Of a DNA stretch of 64,000 nucleotides, positions 23,108 to 34,675 are shown in pieces. Origin of the DNA: Chionoecetes opilio (taxonomy: Eukaryota; Arthropoda; Malacostraca; Decapoda; Majidae). Both the position numbers and the translations under genes were made by a program. The notes beneath the pieces were generated by a model. That model was given only the letters and a program-made list of their open reading frames with translations, ran no database searches and was not told the DNA's origin. The DNA is taken from positions 663,083 to 727,082 of the forward strand of contig JACEEZ010023664.1 of assembly GCA_016584305.1 (NCBI GenBank), written 5' to 3'. The number at the start of each line of letters is the position of its first letter. Position 1 is the stretch's first letter.

Positions 23108-25542
23108 CACACAAACCTCGATTTCCCAGACCTCCATTTCCCGGATATCGGATTTGCGGGACAAAATCCGAGGTCCGGGGATATGTCAGTCAAGGTCTTT
23201 TTTTTTTTTTTTTTTTACGTTGAAATGCTTGGTCCTGTTCGTAAATTGACAAAGTTGTCCGGCGGTCCGAGCGTCTCCTGTCACCCCTGGTCAGTGTCCG
23301 CGCCTCCCGCCAGGTGGCAGCATGCTCAGCGGTCGTATTATTTACATTTGGGCACACAACACTCACGGTTCACCTGCACCGCCTCCGTCAGTCCCCTGAC
23401 TCCCACTGCCCCTGGTGCAGTTACATCTCTGAGATTATTGAACACTTTCTGCTCCTTCCCACCAGGTGGCAGCATGCTCAGCGGTCGTATTGTTTACATT
23501 TGGACACACGACACTCACGGTTCACCTGCACCGCCTCCGTTAGTCCCTTGACCCCCACTGCCCTTGGTGCAGGAACGTCTCTTGAGACTATTGAACACTT
23601 TCTGCTGCCTCCCGCCAGGTGGCAGCATGCTCAGCGGCCGTATTGTTTACATTTGGGCACACGACACTCACGGTTCACCTGCACCACCTCCGTTAGTCCC
23701 CTGACCCCCACTGCCCCTGGTGCAGGAACGTCTCTTGAGACTACAGGGAGGTCCCGTTATACGAGCATTCGATATACGAGAATCCGATGATACGAGATGT
23801 GTAAATTAGTGTCTATTTTCAATATACGAGATCGAAAATCCAATGCTACGACATTCAAACTGGGGTTAGTAAAATTACCAAGTTATTCACTAAAGTAAAT
23901 TAAAAGTTATTTACTAAAATTATAAAGTCATTTACTGACTATACGATTTAATATCAATCTGATTATAATCAATCTGATGGTGGTGGTGGTGGTGGTATTT
24001 CATAATTGTTATTCTTCCTCCTCTCTGTACCCACGGCTGAAATGGCATATTTAACACCTCACACACACCCTACCATGTATAACACCACGCTAACCCTAAA
24101 TAACACCTATAACGGCATTAGAAACACGAGTTATAGTGGTTATATGAGGCCTAACACAAGCGGCCTGCCTCTCGGCGACGCTATAAGACACTGTTGTTGT
24201 GAAGGCTACGAACACATTTTATTTCCACTGCACTAATGCACTACTTTCGCCACTGCACTAATGTTGCCAGGCACAATATATTACGAATTTTAGCATAAAT
24301 GCTAAAAGCTCGCTTCGCTCGCTTGGACAATGAGTTAAGAGACGAAATATAACTTTCTGTGCCAAATTTCTTGCTTTGCGCCTGTATCTTTCTTGTCCAC
24401 ACATTCGTGGAAACATTTTACAAGCCTATATGAAACCTGATTTCGGCTGAAATAGGTGTCAAAAATATGATAATTCTGGTGGCTCGGTACGGCAATGTGG
24501 CCTACACAAATTCACAACCCTGGACAATGTACTACAATGATTCAGATGCGCAGAGACGAGTTTGTGGGCAGTGGAAGAGGTCTGCGCACCCTCCCTTGTC
24601 CCTTACCTACCGTACCCTCTCGAGTCTAGTGTATCACGCGGCGTCCCTAAGAGTACATACGTCTTTGTTGCTTGTATGTATTGTGCCTTGTGAGTCGATT
24701 TTAGTGATTTGCTGGTTTACTTAATGTGCTTATTGTGACTTATTTGTGCTCTGTCCTACTGTGCTGTCACACTCTTAATTCACTGTGTTTTGTGTGGTGG
24801 TGTGGTGGTGTGGTATATAGAGCCCTATATTTGAGAGTTTGTTGTGTTTGCTATAGTTTATTTTAGCTTGAAAAACATGTCTTTATTTTTATTTATTTTT
24901 TATTTTAATTGATGGGGTCCTGAGGAACCAAACCTATATTTTACCATTAGTTGTGTGTTTCGTTATACGAGATTTCGCTTTACGAGTATGCCAGGTGGAA
25001 CCTAACTGCTCGTATCTTCGGGACCTCCCTGTATTGAACACTTTCTGTTGCCTCCCGCCAGGTGGCAGCATGCTCAGCAGTCGTATTGTTTACATTTAGG
25101 CACACGACACTCACGGTTCACCTGCACAGCCTCCGTTAGTCCCCTGACCCCCACTGCCCCTGGTGCAGGAACGTCTCTTGAGACTATTGGATACTTTCTG
25201 CTGCCTCCCGCCAGGTGGCAGCATGCTCAGCGGTCGTATTGTTTACATTTGGGCACACGACACTCACGGTTCACCTGCACAGCCTCCGTTAGTCCCCTGA
25301 CCCCCACTGCCCCTGGTGCAGGAACGTCTCTTGAGACTATTGAAAACTTTCTGCTGCCTCCCGCCAGGTGGCAGCATGCTCAGCGGACGTAAAAGTCCAC
25401 GGCGGGGTAGTTAATATTGGCGGTTGCCGGACATTAAATACTAGAGTGGGATAAACGTCCGGGGGTGGGTAATGGAATCGGACTTTTGCAGTTCCCGGAC
25501 CAGTGCTCCCCCCTATTAGTCCGGGAAAACGAGGTTTGTGTG
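23108..25542. mobile_element. Family 1 TIR element, copy B
   Basis: The left end CACACAAACCTCGATTTCCC follows TA at 23106-23107. The right end GGTTTGTGTG precedes TA at 25543-25544. Several 152-bp repeats lie inside, split by a family 2 element (23744-25031). Each repeat, read on the plus strand, contains RQSPDSHCPWC and IEHFLL. That is the zinc-knuckle-like tail of a LINE protein, so the cargo is LINE derived. Confidence 0.88.
23744..25031. mobile_element. Family 2 TIR element, copy 2, nested in family 1
   Basis: This 1288-bp element starts CAGGGAGGTCCCG and ends CGGGACCTCCCTG in inverted form. TA lies at 23742-23743 and 25032-25033. The host repeat reads CTTGAGAC-TA-TTGAACAC when it is removed, identical to intact units. 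It is longer than the other copies. The extra part holds GCTCGCTTCGCTCGCTTGG and ATTCGTGGAAACATTTTACA, related to the repeat at 63246-63720. Confidence 0.92.
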
Positions 25543-25578
25543 TATTGATAATGATCATAATGATAATAATAAAGATAA

Positions 25579-28352
25579 TGGGGCTGGATGTTAGAACGTT
25601 CATAACATTCCTCCTTTAAGATCATCTTAAAGCGTTCTTAGCGGCCATCTTAGATCTTGGGATACGAACACCACAAAAATGTATTTTCAAAGGACCGTCC
25701 GAATGTTCTTAGCTCACGATGATGCGATCTTCAAGCTCGTTCCGTTCCGTTCCGACCATGAGGAATGGAACAGAGCTGACTGTCGCTTGGCCAATCAGAA
25801 GAAAGATTTCATCAACCTTTGAGAGTGTTAGCCAATCATAATGCCCAGTCAGAATGTAAACAATACATGACTCTCCAAAGGAAATATCACAACACTGAAG
25901 ACATATACTCGCTAATAACCTCCTGGCGAGACCCCACCCCAAAGATTACAAACTTATAACCTCAATATTACCTAACCTAGTAAAATTCTAGTTCTTTCCC
26001 ACCCGTAGGTCTCGCTAGGAGGTTATTGGTATGTTTAGATAAGATTATGGTAAAATTTCGGCAGTGGGCTTTCACCGATTTCGAGGCTGAAACTTAGTTT
26101 TCCTGAATAGTTTTGATGTGTATTGAATGAATCTGGCACTCGTTTTTGCCGGAAATATTTTTTTTTTTACAGGTGTGGGGGGGATCTGCCCCTCCCGGCC
26201 CGCCCCGCAACCTTGCTCCGCTTCTCACTGCCGTATAATAGTTTTCTATTTTTTCTTGGTATCTGTTACTAAACCAAACCCCACTTATAACCTAACCTAA
26301 TCTGATTTAACTTAACTTAACCGTTTGTGGCTAAAATAGCGGTCAATTTTCGGTAGTACATGTAGCTCCATTATTATTCAATTGTGCCATGTGAAATGGG
26401 GCTCAAAATACTCAGAATGAAGAAATCTACACAATGATGTAGGTAAGAATCCTAGGACTTTTGAAAGCCCATTACCGAACTAATACCCACCCATTACCAT
26501 GCAACTAGACGGTACCTGGAACTGTCGCCGATAGGAATTCTCGACGACGTCGGTTGGTATTCCAATTTGTTTCGTCGGTGAGTGTTCCTATTTTACCCGT
26601 GCTTCTGCATTCAGGGATTAAATACCAGCAATAGCCTGAACATTTAGGTTAGGTTATGTTGGCCAGTTGACTATATGTCTAGGTCAGATTAGTGAATGAG
26701 CAGGGGAGATTCCCCCCCAGCTCAGCACCGAAATAATACCGACTTGACATATTACAGTAAACGGGTTAGGTTGAAATTAAAGCCTGCATTCTAGTAATTT
26801 GTATGTGCTTTAACTCCACATTTTTCCTCTGCTTCATAGCCCTCCCGGTATTCCGCAGGAGTTGGCGGGCTCCACAAGCCTTACAGCTTATATTTGATGT
26901 ATTAATTTTGTCTCACTATATTGTGCAGTAGTCCATTTCCGTTATAAATTATATTTACAAGTAGAAATTATTATCCCTGTTAGTACCTTATAACAGTTGC
27001 ATTTCATTCCAGTTGGCCATCCCTCCCTCATTCATGACCACATATACATACTGTAACAGCTCTTCTCTCCCTATCATATCTCCTGCTATACAGTACCAAG
27101 TGCTGCACTGTCTCATCCACCCCCTCATCCCTCATCTTACACAACTTGCTCCCTACATTCATCCATCTATACACCCTACCATACACCAGTGGTCTTGAAC
27201 TTGCCTAGAATAACATCTCACTACCCCAGCTTCCATCATTGAACCATTCACTCATAAATTTCGCTTTACTCTTCTCAGACATCCTTACCCACCAATCACA
27301 CATTCCTTTATCTGCCACACTCATTTAGGTATATATGCAGTTTCAACCGATACTCCCTTTTGACCAATACTCTTCTGACATAACTGGGGGGCTATGCCCC
27401 CCAAAACCTCCCTGCTAGTTAACTAACCTAACCCGGGCATTGATTACGTAACCTAACCTCACTGGGGGGGTTTTGCCCCCCCAGACCTCCATGTGTTATT
27501 TTTCATTTACAACAGCTGTTCTGTGGGTTAGAAATACTCCTTATTATAAGAACGAAACGTTCAGGATACTTAAAACCACCGATTGGTTGTGTTGTATTGT
27601 ATTGGTCTAAACTGCACTTATACCTTTATGTATTTCACTTTTCCACCTACAGTACATGCATTCCACGCACTAGTCCTTTCCTCCCCTAAACACACTCATC
27701 AAGGTTACCTAGTTTATCTGCCGTTCCAGCACTCATTTTACATAATCTGCTTCTCTATCCATTCCATTCATAAACGTTGCATACCCACCACCCACTATCC
27801 TTCATTCATTCCAATCTCACTTTATGCCATACATAATCTGCCATCCGTATCCTTCACTTGACTCATTCTCTCCATTTCATCCTTGTCTCCTATTTTCCTC
27901 CTCCACTTCCCGCATCTTCCTTTCCCTTCCTTTGATCATCTTCTCTATACACTTCTAGCACAAGACACATTTCTTTTTTATTTGCACTTCACTCATTCCA
28001 GTCACCTATAGGCATTCGGCAGCATACCATTCATTGCACCCTTCACATTCCCCCTACAACATCCTGACCAACAATAAACAACTCAACATGAAATAAACAA
28101 ATTATAACATAACTTTATATGGCTTGTATATTAGAAAAACCTTCATCATGCGACCCTACGAACGGTGTGCGAGTGCTCCTCAGCAACCTTAGCACTAAGA
28201 ACAAATATGGTGGAAATATGAAAAAATATGGCGGATGGATGTTCGTAAAGATCATTTGAAAATATTTCTAAATGCGTTACAAACGTTCCAAGATCAATCT
28301 AAGTGCAAAGATGATCTTAGAGACCGTTACGAACGTTCGAACATCCGGCCCC
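25579..28352. mobile_element. 2.8-kb TIR element, non-coding
   Basis: GGGGCTGGATGTTAGAACG at 25579-25597 and CGTTCGAACATCCGGCCCC at the right end (to 28352) are inverted. The similarity extends inward with AAGATCATCTTAAAG/CTAAGATCATCTTTG. No target duplication is clear and no transposase is seen. The interior has CCTAACCT tracts, a repeat shared with 38820-39080 (26040-26345) and CT-rich low-complexity sequence (27010-28000). Confidence 0.6.
26040..26345. repeat. Dispersed repeat, copy 1
   Basis: This segment, with GGCAGTGGGCTTTCACCGAT, AATCTGGCACTCGTTTTTGC and ACCAAACCCCACTTATAACC, is found inverted at 38820-39080. It ends in degenerate CCTAACCTAA. Confidence 0.75.
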
Positions 28353-28619
28353 TGACCTGCAGTCGCCGCCGTGACGAGGCAACTCTCGTCCCCCTTCAGG
28401 AGCAAACGAGTGGGAGCGGGGCCCCTCAGGGTGCTCTGCCGGGACCAGCTGTCACGGTATTCACGGTGTCCCCAGACAGGAGAGCCTCGTGTCCAGGTAT
28501 AGCTGCCGTGGAGGTGTTTCTTGCAGTGCCGCGGGTCAGCCTGGCGATGCCCACGCAGATTCTCCCCGCCAATGGGAGGTCGAGACGTGGCGGCTCGACC
28601 CATGCTCTGAACCCTCCCC

Positions 28620-28960
28620 CTGTGAGGTGTAGCGATCTCACCAGCTACCCTTTGCCTGAGTAGCTACATGCACAAATACGCGGCAGATGACGTCACACAG
28701 GTGAACATTGGCCACGCACACCCTCACCTTTCAGATCGCACTTATAGCGATCTGAGTAGCTAGTCTTTGCCCGAGTAGCTACATTCCCATTCCCAGATAA
28801 CTACGTACTACTCTTATACTGAAACACTGCTCCCTGGGTGAATGGTTGTTTGACAATATATACCAATTCTGATCTTGAGTAAAACATGGTGGAAACATTG
28901 AATATAGAGTAGTATGTAAAGTAGAACATAGAACATGAAGCAGTGCTTCACAGAAGAAGT
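28620..28960. repeat. Copy of the inverted modules seen at 40.2-41.95 kb
   Basis: It contains GTGTAGCGATCTCACCAGCT, GAGTAGCTACAT, GACGTCACACAGGTGAACAT, CACTGCTCCCTGGGTGAAT and CATGGTGGAAACATTGAATA. All of these are modules of the long palindromic array at 40215-41960. A GAGA microsatellite follows at 29041-29074. Confidence 0.7.
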
Positions 28961-29037
28961 GCTTCAAGGATAACTGTACGTGTGTGTGTGTGTGTGTACC
29001 ACCAATAAGATGGAATGATGGCGTTATGGTGACCATG

Positions 29038-29075
<38 letters not shown>

Positions 29076-29314
29076 GAGTTTTCAAGGCGTGTAATAAGAC
29101 ATGACAGCTGTAGATATACAGTGGTGTAGGTAAAGGGGGGATCGGAGAGGCTGTTATGAAAATATCAGATAGATCTCAGAATCTTTATTTTCTAAAATGG
29201 GGGCAGATGACATCACACAGGTAAACAGCTGTGCCCCACGCCGCGCCTAAGAAGTTACCCTATCAGCAAAAAAGTTTATATCAGCCATGGGAGATAAATC
29301 TAATAGGTATAAAT

Positions 29315-30217
29315 GGGGAGGTGTTAGCGGAGTGGTTAGCGTCTCCGACTGGCGTTCTCGGTGACCCGAGTTCGATCCCCGAAGAAACCCAAAACCTTTC
29401 TGCACCGTCGAGTGGCCTAAGAACACCCACATGCCCTGCCCATCAACTCTACCTTCGATTGCGAGTGCATCGGAGGACACAGGGAGGCGGTGTCGGGCTA
29501 AAAATGTCACGCCTCAAAATAGGGGTCGGTGCCTTATTTACCCTTCCTTTTCTCTTTCTCATAGCATAAATGGAGTTCGACATGGGTCAAAACAGGAACA
29601 ATAGTCTCTCATGTTGATATTTCAGTGAGTGAACAGTAGTTATCTGAGCAAATAACGTGGAATAATGAGTGAGATGAGATATATCAACATGAGAGACTAG
29701 TTCCTGTTTTGACCCATGTTTCCTGTTATAGCACTCTTCAAACAGCATTTATGATACATGTAGTTTTCTTGTTTTGACCCTCTCTTTCTCATAGCATAAA
29801 GGCTGTTTGAAGAGTGCTATAACAGGAAACATGGGTCAAAACAAGAACACTAGTCTCTCATGTTGATATGTCTCATTTCACTCATTATTCCAAGTTATTT
29901 GCTCAGATAACTACTGTTCACTCACTGAAATATCAACATGAGAGACTATTGTTCCTGTTTTGACCCATGTCGAACTCCATTTATGCTATGAGAAAGAGAA
30001 AAGGAAGGGTGAATAAGGTAGCGACCCCTATTTTGAGGTGTGACATTTTTAGCCCGACAGCGGCATAAGCCTCTAATCACAGGCGTCACTATAAGAATCC
30101 TGCCTGCGCCACCACGAGCGAGGACCAACCATCAGAGCCCTCAAGTGAACCTTCAGAGCCTACCATCCGAGCCCTGGGTCACCACTGCCTATAGGCACAA
30201 ATGTATAAAAAAAAAAT
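29315..30217 (+). mobile_element. SINE B copy 2, split by a hairpin element
   Basis: The tRNA-like head is complete here: TTAGCGGAGTGGTTAGCG (A box region) and GAGTTCGATCCCC (B box). The body resumes at 30060 after the 569-bp insertion and ends in an A run at 30209-30217. The SINE body motif GGCGGCATGAGCC shows exactly where the insertion cut. Confidence 0.9.
29491..30059. mobile_element. 569-bp near-perfect hairpin element
   Basis: It starts TGTCGGGCTAAAAATGTCAC and ends in the same sequence inverted (GTGACATTTTTAGCCCGACA). The two arms, of about 255 bp each, match almost base for base and leave only about 60 bp unpaired (29744-29801). GCGG lies on both sides (29487-29490 and 30060-30063) and occurs once in intact SINE B, so it is the likely 4-bp target duplication. 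There is no coding. I cannot place the superfamily. Confidence 0.9.
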
Positions 30218-30686
30218 ACGAAGGATAGAAATTTGTGTGAGCGCATGGGACGTATCAAATTCTAGCTGTTGAGTGGCAGGCATCTGCCAGGCTGCAGCAA
30301 ATCTCAGATAACTACACTCCTCAATGCTGTTAGGAATGACAAATATAAGGTTGATGCTAAGTAGGTTATGTATATTGCTTCACAAATATATATACTTCAA
30401 GTTATATACTATACAAATAATTAAAGTATATGTATAAGTCCACCTATCAACTAGACAAAGCCTTCCAAACACCTACCCTCTTATTCAATAACACCCAACC
30501 AACGAAGATGATTCAGGGGCTTAGAAATATGGGTAAAATTGCATTTTAGTACAACCCTCCGGTCCCTCCCGGTATAAATGCAGTTTAAACCACAACACGC
30601 TGGGTGGTTTTAAGTATCCTGAACGATTCGTTCTCATCATAAGGAGTATTTCTAACCCCTACAACAGCTGACGCAAATGAAAAATA

Positions 30687-31429
30687 CAGGGAGGTCCCGA
30701 AGATACGAGCAGTTAGGTTCCACCTGGCATACTCGTAAAGCGAAATCTCGTATAACGAAACACATAACTAATGGTAAAATACAGGTTTGGTTCCAGGACC
30801 CCATCAATTTAAAAAAAAGACATGTTTTTCAAGCTAAAATAAACTATAGCAAACACAACAAACACACAGCGTCTATATTACCCACACTGTACTACCTATT
30901 CTGTAGAAAAAGCATTCTGAAAGAGAAAATAGCACACAAAATAACATAACTGCACATTAATTAAACAAAACATGCATAACAAGCAAAATGACGTTGTAAT
31001 GTATGGGACGCCGCGTGATACAAGAGAAGGTAGTATAGCGGTTCCAAGGTTGGGGCCCCACACCTGCTAATTACCCCTAAAGGTCAGGCCGCGCCATATG
31101 CTTAATTACCCTTCAGGTCACGCCTTGCTAGGGGTGACCTGACTGCGGTCCCAAGGTTGGGGCCGCACACCTGCTAATTACCCTTAAATGTCAGGCCGCA
31201 CCATATGCTTAATTACCCTTCAGGTCACGGCTTGCTAGGGGTGACCTCACTGGGGTCAACCAAATCCCCCTTTGTCCAGCCCCAGAGTGGTAGGGCGCAC
31301 ATTTTGAACTTGATAATTTTACTCACCCCAGTTTGAAAGTCGTATCATTGGATTTTCGATCTCGTATATTGAAAATAGACCCTAATTTACACATCTCATA
31401 TCATCGAATGCTCGTATAACGGGACCTCC

Positions 31430-31432
<3 letters not shown>
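30687..31432. mobile_element. Family 2 TIR element, copy 3
   Basis: CAGGGAGGTCCCGAAGATAC is at the left and CGTATAACGGGACCTCCCTG at the right, with TA at 30685-30686 and 31433-31434. It is close to copy 1 through most of its length. An inner stretch with GGTTGGGGCC is duplicated (31040-31125 and 31145-31235). Confidence 0.9.
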
Positions 31433-31466
<34 letters not shown>

Positions 31467-31630
31467 ATATATATATATACATATATATATATATACTAAT
31501 ATATATATATATACATATATATATATTTTATATATATATATATATAATATATATATATATACATATAATATAATAATACATATATATATACTATACATAT
31601 ATATATAATATACATATAAATATATATTCC
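31433..31630. repeat. TA microsatellite
   Basis: (TATA)n with ACATATA interruptions, directly beside family 2 copy 3. Confidence 0.92.
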
Positions 31631-31639
31631 TGACATCCT

Positions 31640-32215
31640 ATGTATTTCCTGACATCACTATAATAAAGGATGTACTGCCACTGGCGAACACATTGAAAAA
31701 GGCTGACTTCCATTGGGCTTTTCGAGTGCCATACATGACATCTGGGGCCATTCAATCTTATATTAAGGAGATACTTGCACTTTGCTATATTACTGCAGAG
31801 CACATCAAGCCATCATTTGAGAACCTCGCTTCACGTGCACAACTTGCTGACCCTAAAGTACAGGACTTTATTGCGATTGCCTACATCAGGAACACATGGA
31901 TAGACAGCAGAAGGTGGAATCCAGACACATGGAGTGTTTTAAACATGAGTGTCCGCACCAATAATGACGTTGAGGGTTGGCACAGAAGACTGAACAGTCG
32001 TGGCCGTGCAAATGAACACTTGTACAAATTAATATAATTGCTGTACACAGAGGCCTCACTAATACCAGTGCAAGTACACTGAGTACAGTTAGTAAAAGAA
32101 AGCAAATTAAAGCGATATAAAAAAAACCATTTTAAGAACATGCAGGGTCACCTTTTTACACTATGGGACCAGTACATCAATAAAGAAATAAAAACGTCAC
32201 AACTTCTGGCTGCCT
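31640..32215 (+). pseudogene. MULE transposase, C-terminal fragment
   Basis: The plus-strand frame contains ADFHWAFRVPYM, AYIRNTWIDSRRWNPDTWSV and MSVRTNNDVEGWHRRLN. The RTNNDVEGWH block is the conserved C-terminal part of Mutator-like (MULE) transposases. A TAA follows HLYKLI at about 32035. Beyond it similarity continues (LLYTEASLIPVQV, KLKRYKKN, LWDQYI), so the stop is a mutation in a once longer protein. The N-terminal DDE core is absent and no TIRs were found. Confidence 0.8.
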
Positions 32216-32328
32216 GTAGTCACCTCGCAGCGCCATGTAGGTATAGAGTGATGCACCTATTCTGTAATCAAACCTTTTTTTTACATCCTGACTAAGTTAG
32301 ACTAGATAACTCCGTATGTTAGATTGTA

Positions 32329-33557
32329 CACTAAACCCTTCATGTTCGCGGGCTTAAGGCTCGCGGATTTGATTACTCACGGGTTTTCAACCTCCCCCTT
32401 TTTTTTTTTTTTTCTTTTTTTTTCTTTCCTACTTCCCTCCAATGGCTTATCCTCCATGGGCTTATCGCCCATGTATGGTAAATATCTATCTATCTATCTA
32501 GGATGTTCACACTCTTGGGCAGGATTCACTCTACAGCTCTTCAAACGTTGGTATCAAAGCTTTGGTCTCATCAACTTCCTTCTACTGGCTGTCTTCACTC
32601 TTTAAATGCATCCTGCCAATGTTGCCTTTTTCTGCTCCTTCTACGTTATTTCATCTCATGCTCCCTCTAGACTTGCTAACTGCATGCCTCCCCCCCTCCC
32701 ACGCCTTCTGCACAAACTTTCTAATCATTTCATCATTCTGTCCATTTCCTTAATCAAAGTTAATCTTCTTTCTCTTTCATCCCTTTCACTGATAAATCTG
32801 GAACTCTCTTCCTGTTCTACTTTTCCACTTTCCTACTTAAATATTTTCAGAGAGTAACAAGACACCTCCCGAACTAAATAGGCCTACCCCTCTGTTTGTA
32901 TTGTACAGGAGAACCTCGTTTATCCGGCACCCACGGGGGGGAGCGCATGCTGGATAACTCATTTTGCCGTTGTTTTGAGTTACTCTTATGGAATCGCCCA
33001 AAATCCCTTTTTTTTTTTTTTTTTTTTTTTTTCCCCCATCACAAGGAACCGGCCAAGGGCACAACAAAAATGGGTAACACAAAGCCCGCTTAGTTGCCAG
33101 TCCCTATAAAGAAGACAGTAAGAGAATAAAATAAAAAAGAGGGGTGAGCCAATTTAGTTCGGGAGGTGTCTTGTTACTCTTATTTTGAAAAGATGTAAGT
33201 CATAGGAAAGTGGAAAAATAGAAACAGGAAGAGAGTTCCAGAGTTTATCAGTGGGGAAAAAAAAAAAAAAGCCTGGGTCGATTAGTGCCGTTGTTTTGAG
33301 GCTGCCGTTGTTTTAAATGCCGGTTAAACGAGGTTCTCCTGTATTCTCTTACTGTCTTCTTTATAGGGACTGGCGACTAGCGGGCTTTGTGTTACCCATT
33401 TTTGTTGTGCCCTTGGCCAGTTCCTTGTGACGTATAAAAACAAAAAAAAAAAAAAAAAAAACTATGGGTAAATGAATGACTAATGTCATGCTCGCGGATT
33501 TACGCTAATCGCGGGTGTCTCTGTTCCCTAACCCCCGCGAACATGAAGGGTTTATTG
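32329..33557. mobile_element. Family 3 Tigger-like TIR element
   Basis: CACTAAACCCTTCATGTTCG starts at 32329 after TA, and CGAACATGAAGGGTTTATTG ends at 33557 before TA (33558-33559). There is one mismatch between ends. No transposase is present. The interior holds a T-rich tract, a TCTA microsatellite and, on the plus strand, sequence resembling a LINE C-terminus (GFTLQLFKRW, near 32520). A family 4 element is nested at 32906-33341. Confidence 0.88.
32906..33341. mobile_element. Family 4 Tigger-like element nested in family 3
   Basis: The ends are CAGGAGAACCTCGTTTATCC and GGTTAAACGAGGTTCTCCTG, with TA at 32904-32905 and 33342-33343. Its interior (33040-33260) is the inverse of the sequence flanking it on both sides in the host element (32780-32890 and 33344-33430). 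Both elements therefore carry the same cargo in opposite orientation. Confidence 0.88.
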
Positions 33558-33974
33558 TATTCATATGTGTTCATTTATTACAATTTCTTTTAATATTATA
33601 TTTTAATAAAAAAAATATTTATGTGAACTGTACGACAATTATCGTATTTGTACGATAATTTGACCTTTGCAGGACAGTTGGACTTTTACCTTTGTACGGC
33701 TCGTGGACGCGGACTCGCGGATACTTATGCAGCTATTGCCTACAAATTATTTCGGTAAATTAGACCTTGATGAATGAATTGTGTGTTGTAGTGCAAGGCT
33801 GTGTATGTGGTGTGCTAGGTGGCTCAAGTTTGACCTGTAGATATGTTAAACCAGTGGTGATGTGGTGTGTGATTGTGTACCAGTGCACGGTGTGACACCT
33901 AGTTGTGTGATGTGGCGCATAGTAGTGTGATGTGAAGCATACATAGTATAGATTATGATGTAACGCATAATATA

Positions 33975-34661
33975 CACACAAACCTCGATTTCCCGGATAT
34001 CGGATTTGCCGGACAAAATCCGAGGTCCGGGGATATGTCAATCTCGGACTTTACGTTGAAATGCCTGGTCCTGTTCGTAAATTGACCAAGTTGTCCGGCG
34101 GTCCGAGCGTCTCCTGTCACCCCTGGTCAGTGTCCGCGCCTCCCGCCAGGTGGCAGCATGCTCAGCGGTCGTATTGTTTACATTTGGGCACACAACATTC
34201 ACGGTTCACCTGCACAGCCTCCGTCAGTCACCTGACTCCCACTGCACCTGGTGCAAGAACATTTCTGAGACTATTCAACACTTTCTGCTGCCTCCCGCCA
34301 GGTGGCTGCATGCTCAGCGGTCGTATTGTTTATATTTGGGCACACGACACTCACGGTTCACCTGCACAGCCTCCGTCAGTCCCCTGACCCCCACTGCCCC
34401 TGGTGCAGGAACGTCTCTTGAGACTATTGAACACTTTCTGCTGCCTCCCGCCAGGTGGCTGCATGCTCAGCGGACGTAAAAGTCCGCGGCGGGGTAGTTG
34501 ATATTGTCGGTTGCCGGACAGTAAATACTAGAGTAGGATAAACGTCGGGGGTGGGTAATGGAATCTGCCTTTTTTTTTTTTTTTTACTTGCGATTCCCGG
34601 ACTTTTGCGGTTCCCGGACCAGTGCTCCCCCCTATTAGTCCGGGAAATCGAGGTTTGTGTG
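33975..34661. mobile_element. Family 1 TIR element, copy C
   Basis: This is an uninterrupted 687-bp copy. TA-CACACAAACCTCG is at the left and CGAGGTTTGTGTG-TA at the right (TA 34662-34663). It holds two full 152-bp units, a partial third, and a T run at 34569-34585. Confidence 0.92.
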
Positions 34662-34675
34662 TATATATATATGTA

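Noticed and set aside
28235..28663. 142-codon plus-strand frame
   Set aside because: An equally long frame lies antisense and it crosses the end of a TIR element; no homology recognised.
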